From a bacterium D16-56 (lineage in GTDB: Bacteria; Bacillota; Clostridia; Lachnospirales; Lachnospiraceae), in the NCBI GenBank assembly GCA_003611875.1, contig RAYY01000002.1:62001-126000 (forward strand): a stretch of DNA of 64,000 bases, read 5' to 3'. Both the position numbers and the translations under genes were made by a program. Shown one piece after another: positions 9,387 through 19,315 of the stretch. The notes under the pieces were generated by a model. That model was not told the origin of the DNA, searched no databases, and saw only the letters and a list, made by a program, of their open reading frames with translations. Each line of letters starts with the position of its first letter. The stretch's first letter is position 1.

Positions 9387-10889
9387 TCAGCTTCTCTCAT
9401 CCATCGCCGGCTCCTCCCTGGGAATCCCGATCTGAATCACGGTCCCCTGTCCCTTTTTTCCGTACACCTTCATCCAGCCGCCCTGATACATGGTCTGAAT
9501 CCTCTGATAAATATTCCCCAACCCGATTCCTACCCTGGAAGTATTCCGGTCTTTTACCGAATCAAAAAGCTGCTGCCGCAGCTCCTCCTCCATTCCCACG
9601 CCGGTATCTGCCACGGAGACGATCAGCATCTGTCCTCTCTGCCATACCCTCAGAAACACCCTGCCTCCCTGCTCCTTTTTTGCAATTCCGTGAACAATGG
9701 CATTTTCCACTAAAGGCTGCAGGGTAAAGGCCGGTAGCCGTACCGCCGCGCCGTCTACCTGAATTTGGCAGTCATACCGAATCCTGCTGCCGAATCTCAT
9801 CTTCTGAATATAGGTATAATCCTGTACTACCTTAAGCTCCTGCTCTAAGGGTACCGTCTGCTCTGTGGTCTTTAAGTTATACCGAAACAAATTGCTCATG
9901 CTGGTAATCATCTTTTCCGTGGTAAATGCGTCCTCCAGCTTTGCCATGCAGGCAATGATATTCAAGGTGTTAAACAGAAAATGGGGATTGATCTGGCTTT
10001 TTAAAAGATCCAGCCGTGCTTCCTCCAGCTGCTTCTCTGCCTCCATTCTTTCCATGGCCTCCTTGTGAAGCAGCTCAGAAATCTCATGGTTTTTCATCAA
10101 TGTCTCAATATACCCCTTGGTGGCATGCTTCATTTTATTAAAAGCCTGTACCATCTCCCCCATCTCATCCCGATTTTCCACGGTTAAATCCTGACCAGTG
10201 AAATCATTGACTGCAATTTTTCTGGTGGCATCCGCAAGCATTTCCATAGGATCCACCACGGCATGAGACAAAAGACGGGCGAGAAAACACATGGCTCCAA
10301 TCATAACCACAGAGAGCAGCAGAATCCAATAAGGCATTCCATGGAAAAACGGCACCTGCCTCTGATAATTCCCATCCCCTGCCGCCATGGTAAGCTGCAG
10401 AAGCTGCCTTGCATAAACCTGCAGATACTCCTGCATGGAATAGACCTGATAAAGCTTTTTGATATATCCCTCCTCCTCCGGCTTTTTCCCCAAAAGCTCA
10501 TCTCGTGAGGTACAATAATTTTCATAGGCATTGTGAACATTCCAGGTGCGCCCATACCGGATGGCCCCAATGGTCTGATAGTCAAAAGGAAGCTGTCTCA
10601 GACTCTGCTCTGACTTTCTGCATGCTGCTTCATAGCGCTCTGCATTTTCCCGGGTCCGATTTCTGGTATATGCCCGAAATGCAGAAGCCTCCTGTTCTAT
10701 TGCCTCCTGAAAATTGTAACACCTGGAATTATCATCCAGAATCGTATTAAAATTTCCCAGGGCAAAATCCATCAAAAGAAAACTGAACACAGCAGATACC
10801 ACGATCACCAGAATCACCAGACATACATAGATTCCCAGCTTTTTCTTTAAAGAAATTCCCAGCCAATGCTCCCTTATATACGCATACAT
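9387..10889 (-). CDS. LytS/YesM-type sensor histidine kinase of the TRAP locus
   Basis: 500 aa. Membrane segments lie near residues 17-41 and 186-206, bracketing a mostly helical outer domain. A HAMP linker follows (about 207-260), then a coiled coil and a His_kinase motif QINPHFLFNTLN (His303). The HATPase domain has PLVENAIVHG and GIGLGNIYQRI. This architecture normally pairs with AraC-type regulators such as the one encoded 112 bp downstream. The cognate signal is probably the TRAP substrate. No separate promoter was identified. Confidence 0.93.
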   Translation of the reverse strand: MYAYIREHWLGISLKKKLGIYVCLVILVIVVSAVFSFLLMDFALGNFNTILDDNSRCYNFQEAIEQEASAFRAYTRNRTRENAERYEAACRKSEQSLRQLPFDYQTIGAIRYGRTWNVHNAYENYCTSRDELLGKKPEEEGYIKKLYQVYSMQEYLQVYARQLLQLTMAAGDGNYQRQVPFFHGMPYWILLLSVVMIGAMCFLARLLSHAVVDPMEMLADATRKIAVNDFTGQDLTVENRDEMGEMVQAFNKMKHATKGYIETLMKNHEISELLHKEAMERMEAEKQLEEARLDLLKSQINPHFLFNTLNIIACMAKLEDAFTTEKMITSMSNLFRYNLKTTEQTVPLEQELKVVQDYTYIQKMRFGSRIRYDCQIQVDGAAVRLPAFTLQPLVENAIVHGIAKKEQGGRVFLRVWQRGQMLIVSVADTGVGMEEELRQQLFDSVKDRNTSRVGIGLGNIYQRIQTMYQGGWMKVYGKKGQGTVIQIGIPREEPAMDERS

Positions 10890-10923
10890 AACAGCCCCCG
10901 GTTTCGAAATCAGATATGCAGCG

Positions 10924-10968
10924 GAAAAAGGCGCCGATCTCTCCCTCTCACAAGGAATCCCGGCACCT
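10924..10968 (-). terminator. Intrinsic terminator after apt
   Basis: Minus-strand stem AGGTGCCG/CGGCGCCT (one G-U pair) followed by TTTTTCC. It separates apt from the kinase gene. Confidence 0.55.
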
Positions 10969-10991
10969 GCTTGTACAGCTATGATATCCCG

Positions 10992-11516
10992 CTATTTTCC
11001 GTCATAGACAATGGCAGATTCCACCTGGTATTTTTCCAGCCTCTCCCTGCCCTTTAAGCCTGCCAGCTCCATGACAAAGCAGATCTTCACCACTTCTCCG
11101 CCAAGCTGCTCCACCAATCCGGTAATCGCCTCAATGGTCCCTCCGGTGGCAATCAGATCATCAATAATCACAACCCTTTGTCCAGGCCGGATCCCGTCCT
11201 TATGGATCTCCACCTCAGCAGTCCCATACTCCAGCTCATACTTGGCTGAGACGGTCTCCCTGGGCAGCTTGCCCTTTTTTCTCACCGGCACAAAACTCTT
11301 GTGACAGGCATAGGCCACCGGCATTCCAAAAATAAAGCCTCTGGACTCGGGCCCTAACACCACGTCAAAATCCACCCCGTCCACCATTCTTAAAAGCTCG
11401 TCAATGGCAAGCTGCAGCCCGTCTGCATCCTGCAGAATCGACGTCACATCCCGAAAAATAATCCCCGGCTCCGGAAAATCCGGAATGCTCACCACATAAT
11501 CCTCCAGCCCTTTCAT
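10992..11516 (-). CDS. apt: Adenine phosphoribosyltransferase
   Basis: 174 aa from the ATG at 11516; a GTG directly before it (11519) is also possible, and both share the AAGGAGG site. It begins with the family signature VVSIPDFPEPGIIFRDVTSI. It contains the PRPP-binding motif VVIIDDLIATGGT and the substrate-region motif GPESRGF. It converts adenine and PRPP to AMP in purine salvage in the cytoplasm. The length is normal for Apt. The short distance to the hydrolase gene upstream (43 bp) allows co-transcription. Confidence 0.97.
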   Translation of the reverse strand: MKGLEDYVVSIPDFPEPGIIFRDVTSILQDADGLQLAIDELLRMVDGVDFDVVLGPESRGFIFGMPVAYACHKSFVPVRKKGKLPRETVSAKYELEYGTAEVEIHKDGIRPGQRVVIIDDLIATGGTIEAITGLVEQLGGEVVKICFVMELAGLKGRERLEKYQVESAIVYDGK

Positions 11517-11559
11517 CACCTTATGTCCTCCTTGTCTTCCAAAGCACAAAAATTCTTTT

Positions 11560-12822
11560 TCAATTCAGCACCTTCATCAGGTTGGCCACCTCAGCCTGGC
11601 AGGCCGCCTCCTGAAAAGAGCTGTAGGCATAAAAGCAATACCCTGCAACCTGCCCGCTGGCACGCCCTGCCTCCACCTGGCGCTTAATAATATCATTTCT
11701 TCTGAGCCATTCTGGCACTGCATTGTTGTCCTTGGTTCCGGAACCGGTCTTATACATGGCAAGTCCCAGATACAGCCGCACATTCCCCTTTTTCTTTAAT
11801 TGGATCCATGTGTCCAGATTATTGGAAAAGGCAAAGGGCGCCGGGCTTCCGTCCGAGAGCTTATGTTCAAATCCCCAATAGATCTGGGGCATAATGTAAT
11901 CCACATACCCGTCCTTAGACATCCAGGTGTCAATGTCCACAAAAAGCCGGCTCTCGCTGCGCAGATTGGTCACATGTCCCTCCGGGCTGATTCCGAACTG
12001 GACATGGGGTTTTACCTCCTTTACGGTCTGGTATACCCCGCGGACCAGCTTATTCACATTCTCCCGACGCCACTGATTTATGGGAAGACTGCTTCCCGAC
12101 GCGTCATACTCCGGCTTGTCAAACCATTTGCCCTCGTCACTGTCATTGACCTCCGGATAGAAGTAATCGTCAAAGTGAATGCCGTCCACATCATAATTCT
12201 CCACAACCTCACGCACGCCGCCGATAATCCGCTGCTGCACCTCTTCCACTGCCGGATTCAGATAATATTCCCCGTTCTGCCGAAGCACAAAGCGGTCATT
12301 GGAGCTGTCGTCATCAGACAGCCACTGCTTCACAAAGCTCTGATCCGACACCTGGTTCCAGCGGTTCATATTCCCGGTGACTCGGTAGGGATTGATCCAT
12401 GCGTGAAACTGAAGCCCTCTCTTGTGGGCCGTCTCCACAAAATATGCCAGCGGGTCATATCCCGGATCCTTCCCCTGGGTGCCTGTCACAAACCGGGACC
12501 AAGGAAAATACGCAGACGGATACATGGCGTCACAATCCGAGCGCACATGGACAAATACTGCGTTCATCTTAAGCTCCACACATCGTTCCAGAATCTGATC
12601 CACACCTTTTTGAAAGCCAGCCTGGTCAGCCGGCAGCTTTTCCCAGTCCAGATAAGAAATCCACACTCCCCGAAGCTCCTGTGAGTCCTCTCCCCCCTGG
12701 CCTGCCTCCGCACTGGCCCTGACGCCGCTGTCCGAGTCTCCCGGCGCTGCCTGAACTGAAAAAGCGCTGCCAAACATCATCACTCCTGCCAACAATCCTG
12801 TAAAAATTCTTTTGTAAATCAT
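11560..12822 (-). CDS. Secreted GHL10-family (YngK-like) glycosyl-hydrolase-like protein
   Basis: 420 aa with a cleavable signal peptide ending near VQAAPG. The family opening motif ELRGVWISYLDWEKL is followed by a TIM-barrel-like core: VFVHVRSDCDAMYPS, GLQFHAWINPYRV, DGIHFDDYFYPE and VQFGISPEGH. The acidic residues in HFDDYF and the barrel motifs match the glycosyl-hydrolase-like 10 (PF02638) family. Those proteins are extracytoplasmic and probably act on cell-surface glycans; the exact substrate is unknown. GGAGGG precedes the ATG. The 138 bp between it and hemW show no clear terminator. Confidence 0.88.
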   Translation of the reverse strand: MIYKRIFTGLLAGVMMFGSAFSVQAAPGDSDSGVRASAEAGQGGEDSQELRGVWISYLDWEKLPADQAGFQKGVDQILERCVELKMNAVFVHVRSDCDAMYPSAYFPWSRFVTGTQGKDPGYDPLAYFVETAHKRGLQFHAWINPYRVTGNMNRWNQVSDQSFVKQWLSDDDSSNDRFVLRQNGEYYLNPAVEEVQQRIIGGVREVVENYDVDGIHFDDYFYPEVNDSDEGKWFDKPEYDASGSSLPINQWRRENVNKLVRGVYQTVKEVKPHVQFGISPEGHVTNLRSESRLFVDIDTWMSKDGYVDYIMPQIYWGFEHKLSDGSPAPFAFSNNLDTWIQLKKKGNVRLYLGLAMYKTGSGTKDNNAVPEWLRRNDIIKRQVEAGRASGQVAGYCFYAYSSFQEAACQAEVANLMKVLN

Positions 12823-12960
12823 GTACCCTCCCTGGTGCTAAAACGCCGTTATTTCCAATTAAAATCCAGTATACCAAACCTTGCAGGAAAGGGCAACTTT
12901 TCACAGTTTAATTTTTTCTGAATATTTCCTTTCACGAAACCCTTCCAAAGCAGCAAAGCT

Positions 12961-14220
12961 TCACAGAAGAAACTCACACAGCACCCGGTTGCTCACATCG
13001 ATCCCCCGGTCCGTCAGCCTCACCCAGGGCGTATCGATCTCAATCAGCCCCTGCCCCTCCATCCTTCTTAAAGTCACAGCATACAGATTCCACATATTCC
13101 GTCCGAACCGGCCCAAAAAATCACTTCCTGACACTCCCCTCATCATGCGAAGTCCCAGAAACATAAATTCCTCCATCTTTTCATCCAGAGAAAGCTCCTT
13201 AATATCCCTGGCCGCCGCCCCGGCTTTTTTCATATTCAAAGACAGATACTCCCCCATATCCGCCACATTGTGATATCGGTATCCGCCAATATAAGAGGAT
13301 GCCCCCAGACCCAGACCCAGATAATCGGCTCCGGTCCAATAGCCTATGTTATGACGGCACTCATACCCTGGCCTGGCATAATTGGAGATCTCATACCGCT
13401 CATACCCCTGTCCGGCCAAAAGCTCCTTGGTCATATGATAGATTTCCCGGTCCGTATCCTCATCCGGCAGAGGAGGCAGCTCCATCCGTCGGCTCCTTCG
13501 ATCTCCCGGCAGAACGCTCCTGGTCAGAAAATCCTCCTTTCCTCCTCCGTTCTTCCCATCCCTTCTGGTAATCCCGCCCTCCGGACCTCCCACCTCCCCA
13601 TACCATTCATAAAACGGCGTACCCTCCTCAATGATCAGGCTGTAAGCAGAAATATGCTCCGGCTTGAGCATAACCACCTTGCGCAGGGTATTTTTCCAGG
13701 AATGTACATCCTGCCCCGGCAGGGCTGACATCAGATCCACGCTGATATTGGAAAACCCTGCCTGTCTGGCCCGCTGATAGCTTTTCAGAAAATCATCAAA
13801 GGTATGAATCCGCCCCAACACCCTCAGCTCCTGGTCGTCGGCTGACTGAAGCCCTAAGCTCAGGCGGTTAATACCGCTTTCCTGGTATACCTCCAGCTTT
13901 TCCATGGTCAAGGTGCCAGGGTTGGCCTCAATGGTGATCTCCGCATCCTCCTCAATGGAAAAACACCCGTGAAGCACTGCAAACAGCTCCTCCATGAACC
14001 GGGGCGGCAAAAGAGACGGCGTACCCCCTCCCAGAAAAATACTGGTAACGCTCCAGTCCGAAAAACACAGGCTCTGTCCGTATATTTCCTCAATCAGCTT
14101 GTCCATATAGTCCTGGTAGACCCGCTCCGGAACCGCAAAGGAAAGAAAATCACAGTAAGCACATTTGCGGGCACAAAAAGGGATATGGATGTAAAGTTCC
14201 AGTGGTCGCCTATTCATCAT
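12961..14220 (-). CDS. hemW: HemW-type radical SAM heme chaperone
   Basis: 419 aa. It has the radical SAM cluster motif CARKCAYC (CX3CX2C) near the N-terminus, then [10 protein letters not shown] and ANPGTLT. The later [17 protein letters not shown] and NIGYWTG segments are shared with HemW, formerly annotated as oxygen-independent coproporphyrinogen oxidase. The family role is heme trafficking. It starts inside the end of lepA (11-bp overlap, ATGATG), so it is translationally coupled, as is common in Firmicutes. Oddity: about 40 extra residues rich in Gly, Arg and Lys (about 208-247) sit between YEWYGE and LPDED, where HemW proteins normally have only a few residues. Confidence 0.93.
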   Translation of the reverse strand: MMNRRPLELYIHIPFCARKCAYCDFLSFAVPERVYQDYMDKLIEEIYGQSLCFSDWSVTSIFLGGGTPSLLPPRFMEELFAVLHGCFSIEEDAEITIEANPGTLTMEKLEVYQESGINRLSLGLQSADDQELRVLGRIHTFDDFLKSYQRARQAGFSNISVDLMSALPGQDVHSWKNTLRKVVMLKPEHISAYSLIIEEGTPFYEWYGEVGGPEGGITRRDGKNGGGKEDFLTRSVLPGDRRSRRMELPPLPDEDTDREIYHMTKELLAGQGYERYEISNYARPGYECRHNIGYWTGADYLGLGLGASSYIGGYRYHNVADMGEYLSLNMKKAGAAARDIKELSLDEKMEEFMFLGLRMMRGVSGSDFLGRFGRNMWNLYAVTLRRMEGQGLIEIDTPWVRLTDRGIDVSNRVLCEFLL

Positions 14221-16024
14221 CTAATTTCAGCACACTCATAAAAGCCTTCTGCGGAATCTCCACATTCCCCACCTGACGCATCCGCTTCTTGCCTTCCTTT
14301 TGCTTTTCCAACAGTTTCTTTTTTCTGGAAATGTCACCGCCGTAGCACTTGGCCAGCACATCCTTGCGCACTGCCTTCACCGTCTCCCTGGCAATGATCT
14401 TTCCGCCCACCGCCGCCTGTATGGGAATCTCAAACAGATGGCGCGGAATCTCCTCCTTCAGCTTTTCACACATCTTCCTGCCCCGCTCATAGGCAGAAGC
14501 GCTGTGGACAATAAAAGAAAGCGCATCCACCTCCTCCCGGTTTACCAGAATATCCAGCTTTACCAGCTCTGCCTGCTCATACCCCTTTAAGTCATAATCA
14601 AAAGAAGCATATCCTCGGGAACGGGATTTTAAAGCATCAAAGAAATCATAAATGATCTCATTTAAAGGCAGATCATATTTTAAAAGAGCCCTGGTCTCCT
14701 CCATATATTCCATGCCCTTATACACCCCCCGCCGCTCCTGGCACAAGGTCATAATGGCCCCCACAAACTCTGTAGTCACCATAATCTCCGCAGAGACAAT
14801 AGGCTCCTCCATATAGTCGATCTCCGTAGGGTCCGGCATGTTGGTAGGGTTGGTAAGCTGAATCAGCTCCCCATTCTTCTTATGGATATGGTACACCACA
14901 CTGGGCGCCGTGGTCACCAGATCCAGATTATACTCCCGCTCCAGTCTTTCCTGGATGATCTCCAGATGAAGAAGTCCAAGAAAGCCGCACCGAAACCCAA
15001 AGCCTAAAGCCAGGGAGGTCTCAGGCTCAAAAAACAGGGAAGCATCATTTAGCTGCAGCTTCTCAAGAGCCTCTCTCAAATCATTATACCGGGCGCCGTC
15101 AGCCGGATACAGCCCGCAGTATACCATGGAAGTCACCTTCTTATAGCCCGGCAAGGGCTCTGCACAGGGCCTCCTGGCATCTGTCACCGTATCCCCCACC
15201 ATGGTATCCTTTACATTTTTAATGCTTGCCGTCAGATATCCTACCATGCCTGCACTTAAGGCTTCGCAGGGAATAAACTGCCCGGCGCCGAAATATCCTA
15301 CCTCCACGATCTCCGCCTCTGCCCCGGTAGCCATCATCCGGATCCGGGTTCCTTTCCCCATGGTCCCCTCTACCACCCGGCAGAACACGATCACACCCTT
15401 ATAAGAATCATATACGGAATCAAAGATCAGGGCCTGCAGCGGTGCATCCGGATCTCCTGCCGGTGCCGGAACCTTGTGTACAATGGCTTCCAGCACCTCT
15501 TCCACATTCAGTCCGGTCTTTGCCGAGATCCTGGGCGCATCATGAGCCTCTAAGCCGATCACATCCTCAATCTCACCGGCTACCCGGTCCGGATCCGCGC
15601 TGGCTAAATCCACCTTATTGATCACCGGCACCACATCCAGGTCATGATCCAGCGCCAGATATACATTGGCCAGGGTCTGGGCCTCAATGCCCTGGGCTGC
15701 ATCCACCACCAGAACCGCCCCGTCACAGGCCGCCAGGCTCCGGCTGACCTCATAGTTAAAATCCACATGTCCCGGCGTGTCGATCAGATTAAAAATGTAT
15801 TCCTCTCCGTCCTTGGCCCGGTACACGGTACGCACGGTCTGCGCCTTGATGGTAATCCCCCGTTCCCGCTCAAGCTCCATATTGTCCAGCACCTGGGACT
15901 GCATCTCCCTGCTGGTCAAAAGCCCGGTCATCTCAATGATCCGGTCTGCCAGCGTGGATTTCCCATGGTCAATATGCGCAATAATGCAAAAATTCCTGAT
16001 TTTGCTCTGGTCTGTTCCTGCCAT
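14210..16024 (-). CDS. lepA: Elongation factor 4 (LepA)
   Basis: 604 aa, the usual length. GTPase motifs are clear: AHIDHGKST (G1), DTPGHVDF (G3) and NKVD (G4). The C-terminal domain peculiar to LepA is present ([40 protein letters not shown]). It is a ribosome-associated GTPase implicated in back-translocation or initiation. It has its own consensus promoter upstream and overlaps hemW by 11 bp. The neighbouring spoIIP-lepA-hemW order is a familiar clostridial and bacillar arrangement. Confidence 0.98.
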   Translation of the reverse strand: MAGTDQSKIRNFCIIAHIDHGKSTLADRIIEMTGLLTSREMQSQVLDNMELERERGITIKAQTVRTVYRAKDGEEYIFNLIDTPGHVDFNYEVSRSLAACDGAVLVVDAAQGIEAQTLANVYLALDHDLDVVPVINKVDLASADPDRVAGEIEDVIGLEAHDAPRISAKTGLNVEEVLEAIVHKVPAPAGDPDAPLQALIFDSVYDSYKGVIVFCRVVEGTMGKGTRIRMMATGAEAEIVEVGYFGAGQFIPCEALSAGMVGYLTASIKNVKDTMVGDTVTDARRPCAEPLPGYKKVTSMVYCGLYPADGARYNDLREALEKLQLNDASLFFEPETSLALGFGFRCGFLGLLHLEIIQERLEREYNLDLVTTAPSVVYHIHKKNGELIQLTNPTNMPDPTEIDYMEEPIVSAEIMVTTEFVGAIMTLCQERRGVYKGMEYMEETRALLKYDLPLNEIIYDFFDALKSRSRGYASFDYDLKGYEQAELVKLDILVNREEVDALSFIVHSASAYERGRKMCEKLKEEIPRHLFEIPIQAAVGGKIIARETVKAVRKDVLAKCYGGDISRKKKLLEKQKEGKKRMRQVGNVEIPQKAFMSVLKLDDE

Positions 16025-16119
16025 ATGGTATTCTCTCCTGCTTTCGTTTTTCTCCTGCTTTTAGTCTGGTTTATTTTTCTTTTATAGAAAAGCCCTGGAA
16101 AATTTCGCTGAATGTTCCT

Positions 16120-16148
16120 ATTATATCATTGATGGATTTTAAAGTCAA
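16120..16148 (-). promoter_or_regulatory. Sigma-A promoter for lepA-hemW
   Basis: Minus strand: TTGACT (16143-16148), 17-bp spacer, TATAAT (16120-16125). The leader of roughly 90 nt starts downstream of spoIIP, so lepA can be expressed apart from sporulation genes. Confidence 0.75.
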
Positions 16149-16192
16149 AACAATCTGAAAAAATACCTGGCTGATTGAAAATACATGGCTGA

Positions 16193-17323
16193 TCACGTCC
16201 CTCTCAGCACCCTGTCCACCAGCTCTGCCAAGGGCTCCATGGCATTCATGGCCTCCTGCCCGGTATTGGTCTGCGCCCCTACCTCAATCAGCGCTGACCT
16301 TGGCCTAAGATGCAGATTATACCGCAGCCCCTTCATATAGATCTTCCTGGTATACCCCGGAAAATGCCTTGCTGCTTCCAACTGCATCTGCAGTGAAAAT
16401 GCAAGATTCTCTTTTAAATATGGATTCGGAAGATACTCTATCTCCCCCTCCGGCGTCCTGCTCATTCCCTGAAAAAACATAATGTTAGCCGTAGGCTTTT
16501 CCTTCACTTCTGACATGAGATGCAGCGTTTCCTTCACCCCATCCCTGTGAATATCCAAAACCACCTGAATGGTAGGATTTTCCTCCAAGATCCTGCTGAC
16601 TCCCTCTAAGGCATAATTGTAAGCCTTGCTCCGGTCCAGCTTTCCCCCTTTTAAGTCATAGCTGCTGGTATCATGAATCACATTCCATCCCCTTTCCTGC
16701 AAAAGCGTGGTAAGGTAATTGCCGATTCCCACCACCGACGCCCCGGGATTATCCGGTCCGTAATCCTTGTAGGTCTCCTGGGAATGGGTGTGATAGATCA
16801 AAATCTGCGGCACAGAAGCATCCTGTTCCACCCTCATATCCATACCCAAAAGCTCCTCTGCCTTCATCAAATCCCTTGGAGCCGTAGTGGAAGCATGGAC
16901 ACTGTAAAAATTCTTCATCAGATAATCATAATCCTGAAGCCTTGCCATGGCTTCTGCCTCCCGTTCTTCATGTCCCGACGCCTCAGCCAAAGACTGGGAA
17001 TCGGATCCTGCCCCTGCTGTTTTTGTCTCTCCGTTTCCGTCCTCCTTCACTGCGGCATTCTCCCCTGAGTCAGCCAATTCCCCCATATGGTTCCACCCTG
17101 CTCCATCCCGGGCCGGCTGCTCCTCCTCCGGCCCTGCTCCTGTGCTCTCATCCCAAAAAAGGTATACGTATGTGTCATACGTATACCTGTATTCCTGATA
17201 ATAGGCATAAGCCGGATCCTTCTCGATTCTTTGTTCTGACGGCTTTTCCGGCGCCATGGCAGGATAACAGCTCCCCAGCAGCATTGTCAGCCATTTTGCC
17301 AGCCACATCAGCCAGTCACTCAA
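16193..17323 (-). CDS. spoIIP: Stage II sporulation protein P
   Basis: 376 aa. A short hydrophobic N-terminal segment is followed by an acidic low-complexity region (about 70-120). The SpoIIP amidase/endopeptidase domain follows: [40 protein letters not shown] and [10 protein letters not shown]. The His/Glu residues in [14 protein letters not shown] and IEVG are the likely zinc ligands. It degrades septal peptidoglycan with SpoIID during engulfment. It overlaps the end of sigE by 8 bp, so it is probably expressed from the spoIIG operon, which is not the Bacillus arrangement (gpr-spoIIP). Confidence 0.93.
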   Translation of the reverse strand: MSDWLMWLAKWLTMLLGSCYPAMAPEKPSEQRIEKDPAYAYYQEYRYTYDTYVYLFWDESTGAGPEEEQPARDGAGWNHMGELADSGENAAVKEDGNGETKTAGAGSDSQSLAEASGHEEREAEAMARLQDYDYLMKNFYSVHASTTAPRDLMKAEELLGMDMRVEQDASVPQILIYHTHSQETYKDYGPDNPGASVVGIGNYLTTLLQERGWNVIHDTSSYDLKGGKLDRSKAYNYALEGVSRILEENPTIQVVLDIHRDGVKETLHLMSEVKEKPTANIMFFQGMSRTPEGEIEYLPNPYLKENLAFSLQMQLEAARHFPGYTRKIYMKGLRYNLHLRPRSALIEVGAQTNTGQEAMNAMEPLAELVDRVLRGT

Positions 17324-18056
17324 GCCGGACGATCTCCTTCTTTAACCGTTTCATAATTTTTTTCTCCAGCCGTGAAATGTAGGACTGGGAAATACCCAGC
17401 AGATCTGCCACCTCTTTCTGGGTCATCTCATTCCCGTCCACATCCTTCAGCCCATAGCGCAGCTCCACGATCTTCCGCTCCCTGGGGCTTAAGCGGCTGA
17501 TAGCATATTTCAGCAGGCTCTTTTCCGTCTCATCCTCAATGTCCCGGTAGATCACATCCTCATCGGTACCTAAGATATCCGACAGCAGCAGTTCATTTCC
17601 ATCCCAGTCCACATTCAGCGGCTCATCGATCGACACCTCCATTCGGGTCTTATTGTTCCTGCGCAGGTACATTAAAATCTCGTTTTCAATACAGCGGGAA
17701 GCATAGGTCGCCAGCTTAATATTCTTCTCCGGATTAAAGGTATTGATAGCCTTAATCAAACCAATGGTTCCGATGGAAATCAGGTCCTCCACCCCCACAC
17801 AGGTATTGTCGAACTTCTTTGCAATATAGACCACCAGTCTCAGGTTGTGCTCGATCAGCAGCGAACGGGCTTCCTTTTCCCGCTCTGTTCCCAGCCTGGC
17901 AATCATCTCTGTCTCCTCCTTTGCATCCAGAGGCGGCGGAAGGATATCCGCTCCGCCTATGTAATGCACCTCCCCCTGTCTCTGCCAGAGCATAGTCGTA
18001 AATGACGGAGCCGCTTTAAATTGAAACCGATTTGGTATTGAAACTTTTACGATCAT
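17316..18056 (-). CDS. sigE: Sporulation sigma factor E precursor
   Basis: 246 aa from the ATG at 18056, preceded by GGAGG with a slightly long spacing. An upstream in-frame start at 18104 lacks a site. The N-terminus [15 protein letters not shown] corresponds to a pro-sequence that SpoIIGA removes. Region 2 ([51 protein letters not shown]) and region 4 ([35 protein letters not shown]) match the SigE/SigK group. It directs early mother-cell transcription. It follows spoIIGA by 117 bp, the conserved spoIIG arrangement. Confidence 0.96.
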   Translation of the reverse strand: MIVKVSIPNRFQFKAAPSFTTMLWQRQGEVHYIGGADILPPPLDAKEETEMIARLGTEREKEARSLLIEHNLRLVVYIAKKFDNTCVGVEDLISIGTIGLIKAINTFNPEKNIKLATYASRCIENEILMYLRRNNKTRMEVSIDEPLNVDWDGNELLLSDILGTDEDVIYRDIEDETEKSLLKYAISRLSPRERKIVELRYGLKDVDGNEMTQKEVADLLGISQSYISRLEKKIMKRLKKEIVRLE

Positions 18057-18173
18057 TCTTTTACAATTCCTCCAAGTTTTTAAAAGTTCTGCAGATGTTC
18101 CCATATTCCTTGATCTGCTGCAGTCTTTCCTTTCACAGCCATTTCCCTCTGGAAACCGCCATACTCTTTCATC

Positions 18174-19043
18174 TCACCCTTCCTCCCCATGAAGAAGCAT
18201 TTCATACTGATGTGTAAGGGACAGCGGCCTTTTGCTGACTGCCAGCCATGGACGCTCATAGCGCCTTATGACCCTTCCCTCCCTCTCCACCTCCATGAAA
18301 TCCACCCGGACCGCCGGCAGAACACCTCCCTCCGAGCCTATGGTCCGAAAAGGAATGTAAATCATTCCTGGCACAGTCCGGCAGAGATCTTCGCACACCC
18401 TGCCTGTGACCACATGGACCGGCTGGCCGCCGTAGGGCTCGCAGAGCTGATTGCCGGTGTCCCACAGGGCTGTCACCGTTTTCTCTGTCCCCTGGTAAGA
18501 TATTTTCACCTTAACAAGAGCCTCCTGCCGTTTTTTCTTCCTCTGCACTGCCCTCATACAAGCACACAATCCAAAATAGATCCCTGCAGCCCAAAAACAC
18601 AAAGGCAGCATTTTCCATTGGCGGACTGCCCGTGTGCCGGACAGATAGCAGCCTGCCCCATCCTGCTCTCCTAAAGCGCTTAAGATTCCCCCTGCCATAA
18701 CACTTACCATCCAAAAAGCTGCCAGACAGCCTGCCAGATGAGACAGCCTGGAAATCATCTTCCATTTTCGGTCGGATATACTCTCCAGACCGGTGTTTTT
18801 CCCAAAGGCAATGGTCACCATAGCCGCGCCTGTCACAAACCAGGTCAAAAAAAATTCAGCCCAGGCCCCTGGTATGGGAAAAAGTAAATCCGCGCAAGCC
18901 CAGACTGCCCCTACAAAGGCTGCTGCAAAAAGCCGGGGCCAGGATGCCGGCAGACGAAGCAGACGTTTTACCAAAGACAGGAGCAGATAGTCCATTCCAA
19001 AATTCACTGCAAAAAACACATCCAGATATAACGTGACTGTCAC
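18174..19043 (-). CDS. spoIIGA: Sigma-E processing peptidase SpoIIGA
   Basis: 289 aa, GTG start. The N-terminal half has about five membrane segments (MTVTLYLDVFFAVNFGMDYL onward). The C-terminal half is the membrane-tethered aspartic protease domain with ALWDTGNQL (Asp195), matching the catalytic ALxDTGN motif. It cleaves pro-SigE at the sporulation septum after a forespore signal. GGGAGG lies about 15 bp upstream of the GTG. Transcription starts from the spoIIG-type promoter 90-120 bp upstream. Confidence 0.95.
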   Translation of the reverse strand: MTVTLYLDVFFAVNFGMDYLLLSLVKRLLRLPASWPRLFAAAFVGAVWACADLLFPIPGAWAEFFLTWFVTGAAMVTIAFGKNTGLESISDRKWKMISRLSHLAGCLAAFWMVSVMAGGILSALGEQDGAGCYLSGTRAVRQWKMLPLCFWAAGIYFGLCACMRAVQRKKKRQEALVKVKISYQGTEKTVTALWDTGNQLCEPYGGQPVHVVTGRVCEDLCRTVPGMIYIPFRTIGSEGGVLPAVRVDFMEVEREGRVIRRYERPWLAVSKRPLSLTHQYEMLLHGEEG

Positions 19044-19131
19044 GCTTCTTAAGCCCCACCTCCCTTTTCATGGCTCTGCTGTTTGCAGCTGTTTTATATC
19101 TTTACAGCTGCTGCCATTTTCTTTCCTGTTT

Positions 19132-19209
19132 ATTATAATCACTCTCCATGGAAAAATTTGTCAAAGACAGACAGATTGTTTGATTTTTTAACCGACAAAC
19201 ACAGACAAA
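19132..19209 (-). promoter_or_regulatory. spoIIG-type promoter with Spo0A (0A) boxes
   Basis: Minus strand: TTGACA (19159-19164) and TATAAT (19132-19137) are separated by 21 bp, close to the unusual long spacer of Bacillus spoIIG. A consensus 0A box TTTGTCAAA on the plus strand (19157-19165) covers the -35. Two partial boxes, TTTGTCGGT (19191-19199) and TTTGTCTGT (19201-19209), lie upstream on the minus strand. This is the layout expected of a class II Spo0A-P-activated promoter. Confidence 0.75.
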
Positions 19210-19253
19210 AAGAATAGGATTTTGACACCGGCACTGGATCCCCCAAAAAATCC

Positions 19254-19283
19254 AAAAAAACGCACCTGGCTTCCCCGGTACGC
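19254..19283 (-). terminator. Intrinsic terminator after ftsZ
   Basis: Minus strand GCGTACC/GGTGCGT stem (two G-U pairs) followed by seven T. It insulates the spoIIG promoter from dcw transcription. Confidence 0.55.
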
Positions 19284-19315
19284 TTTCCTGGATACTCTGC
19301 AATTTTTATAAAAGG

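Noticed and set aside
11800-12684. 294-aa plus-strand frame across the GHL10 gene
   Set aside because: Antisense shadow of a signal-peptide-bearing hydrolase with clear family motifs.
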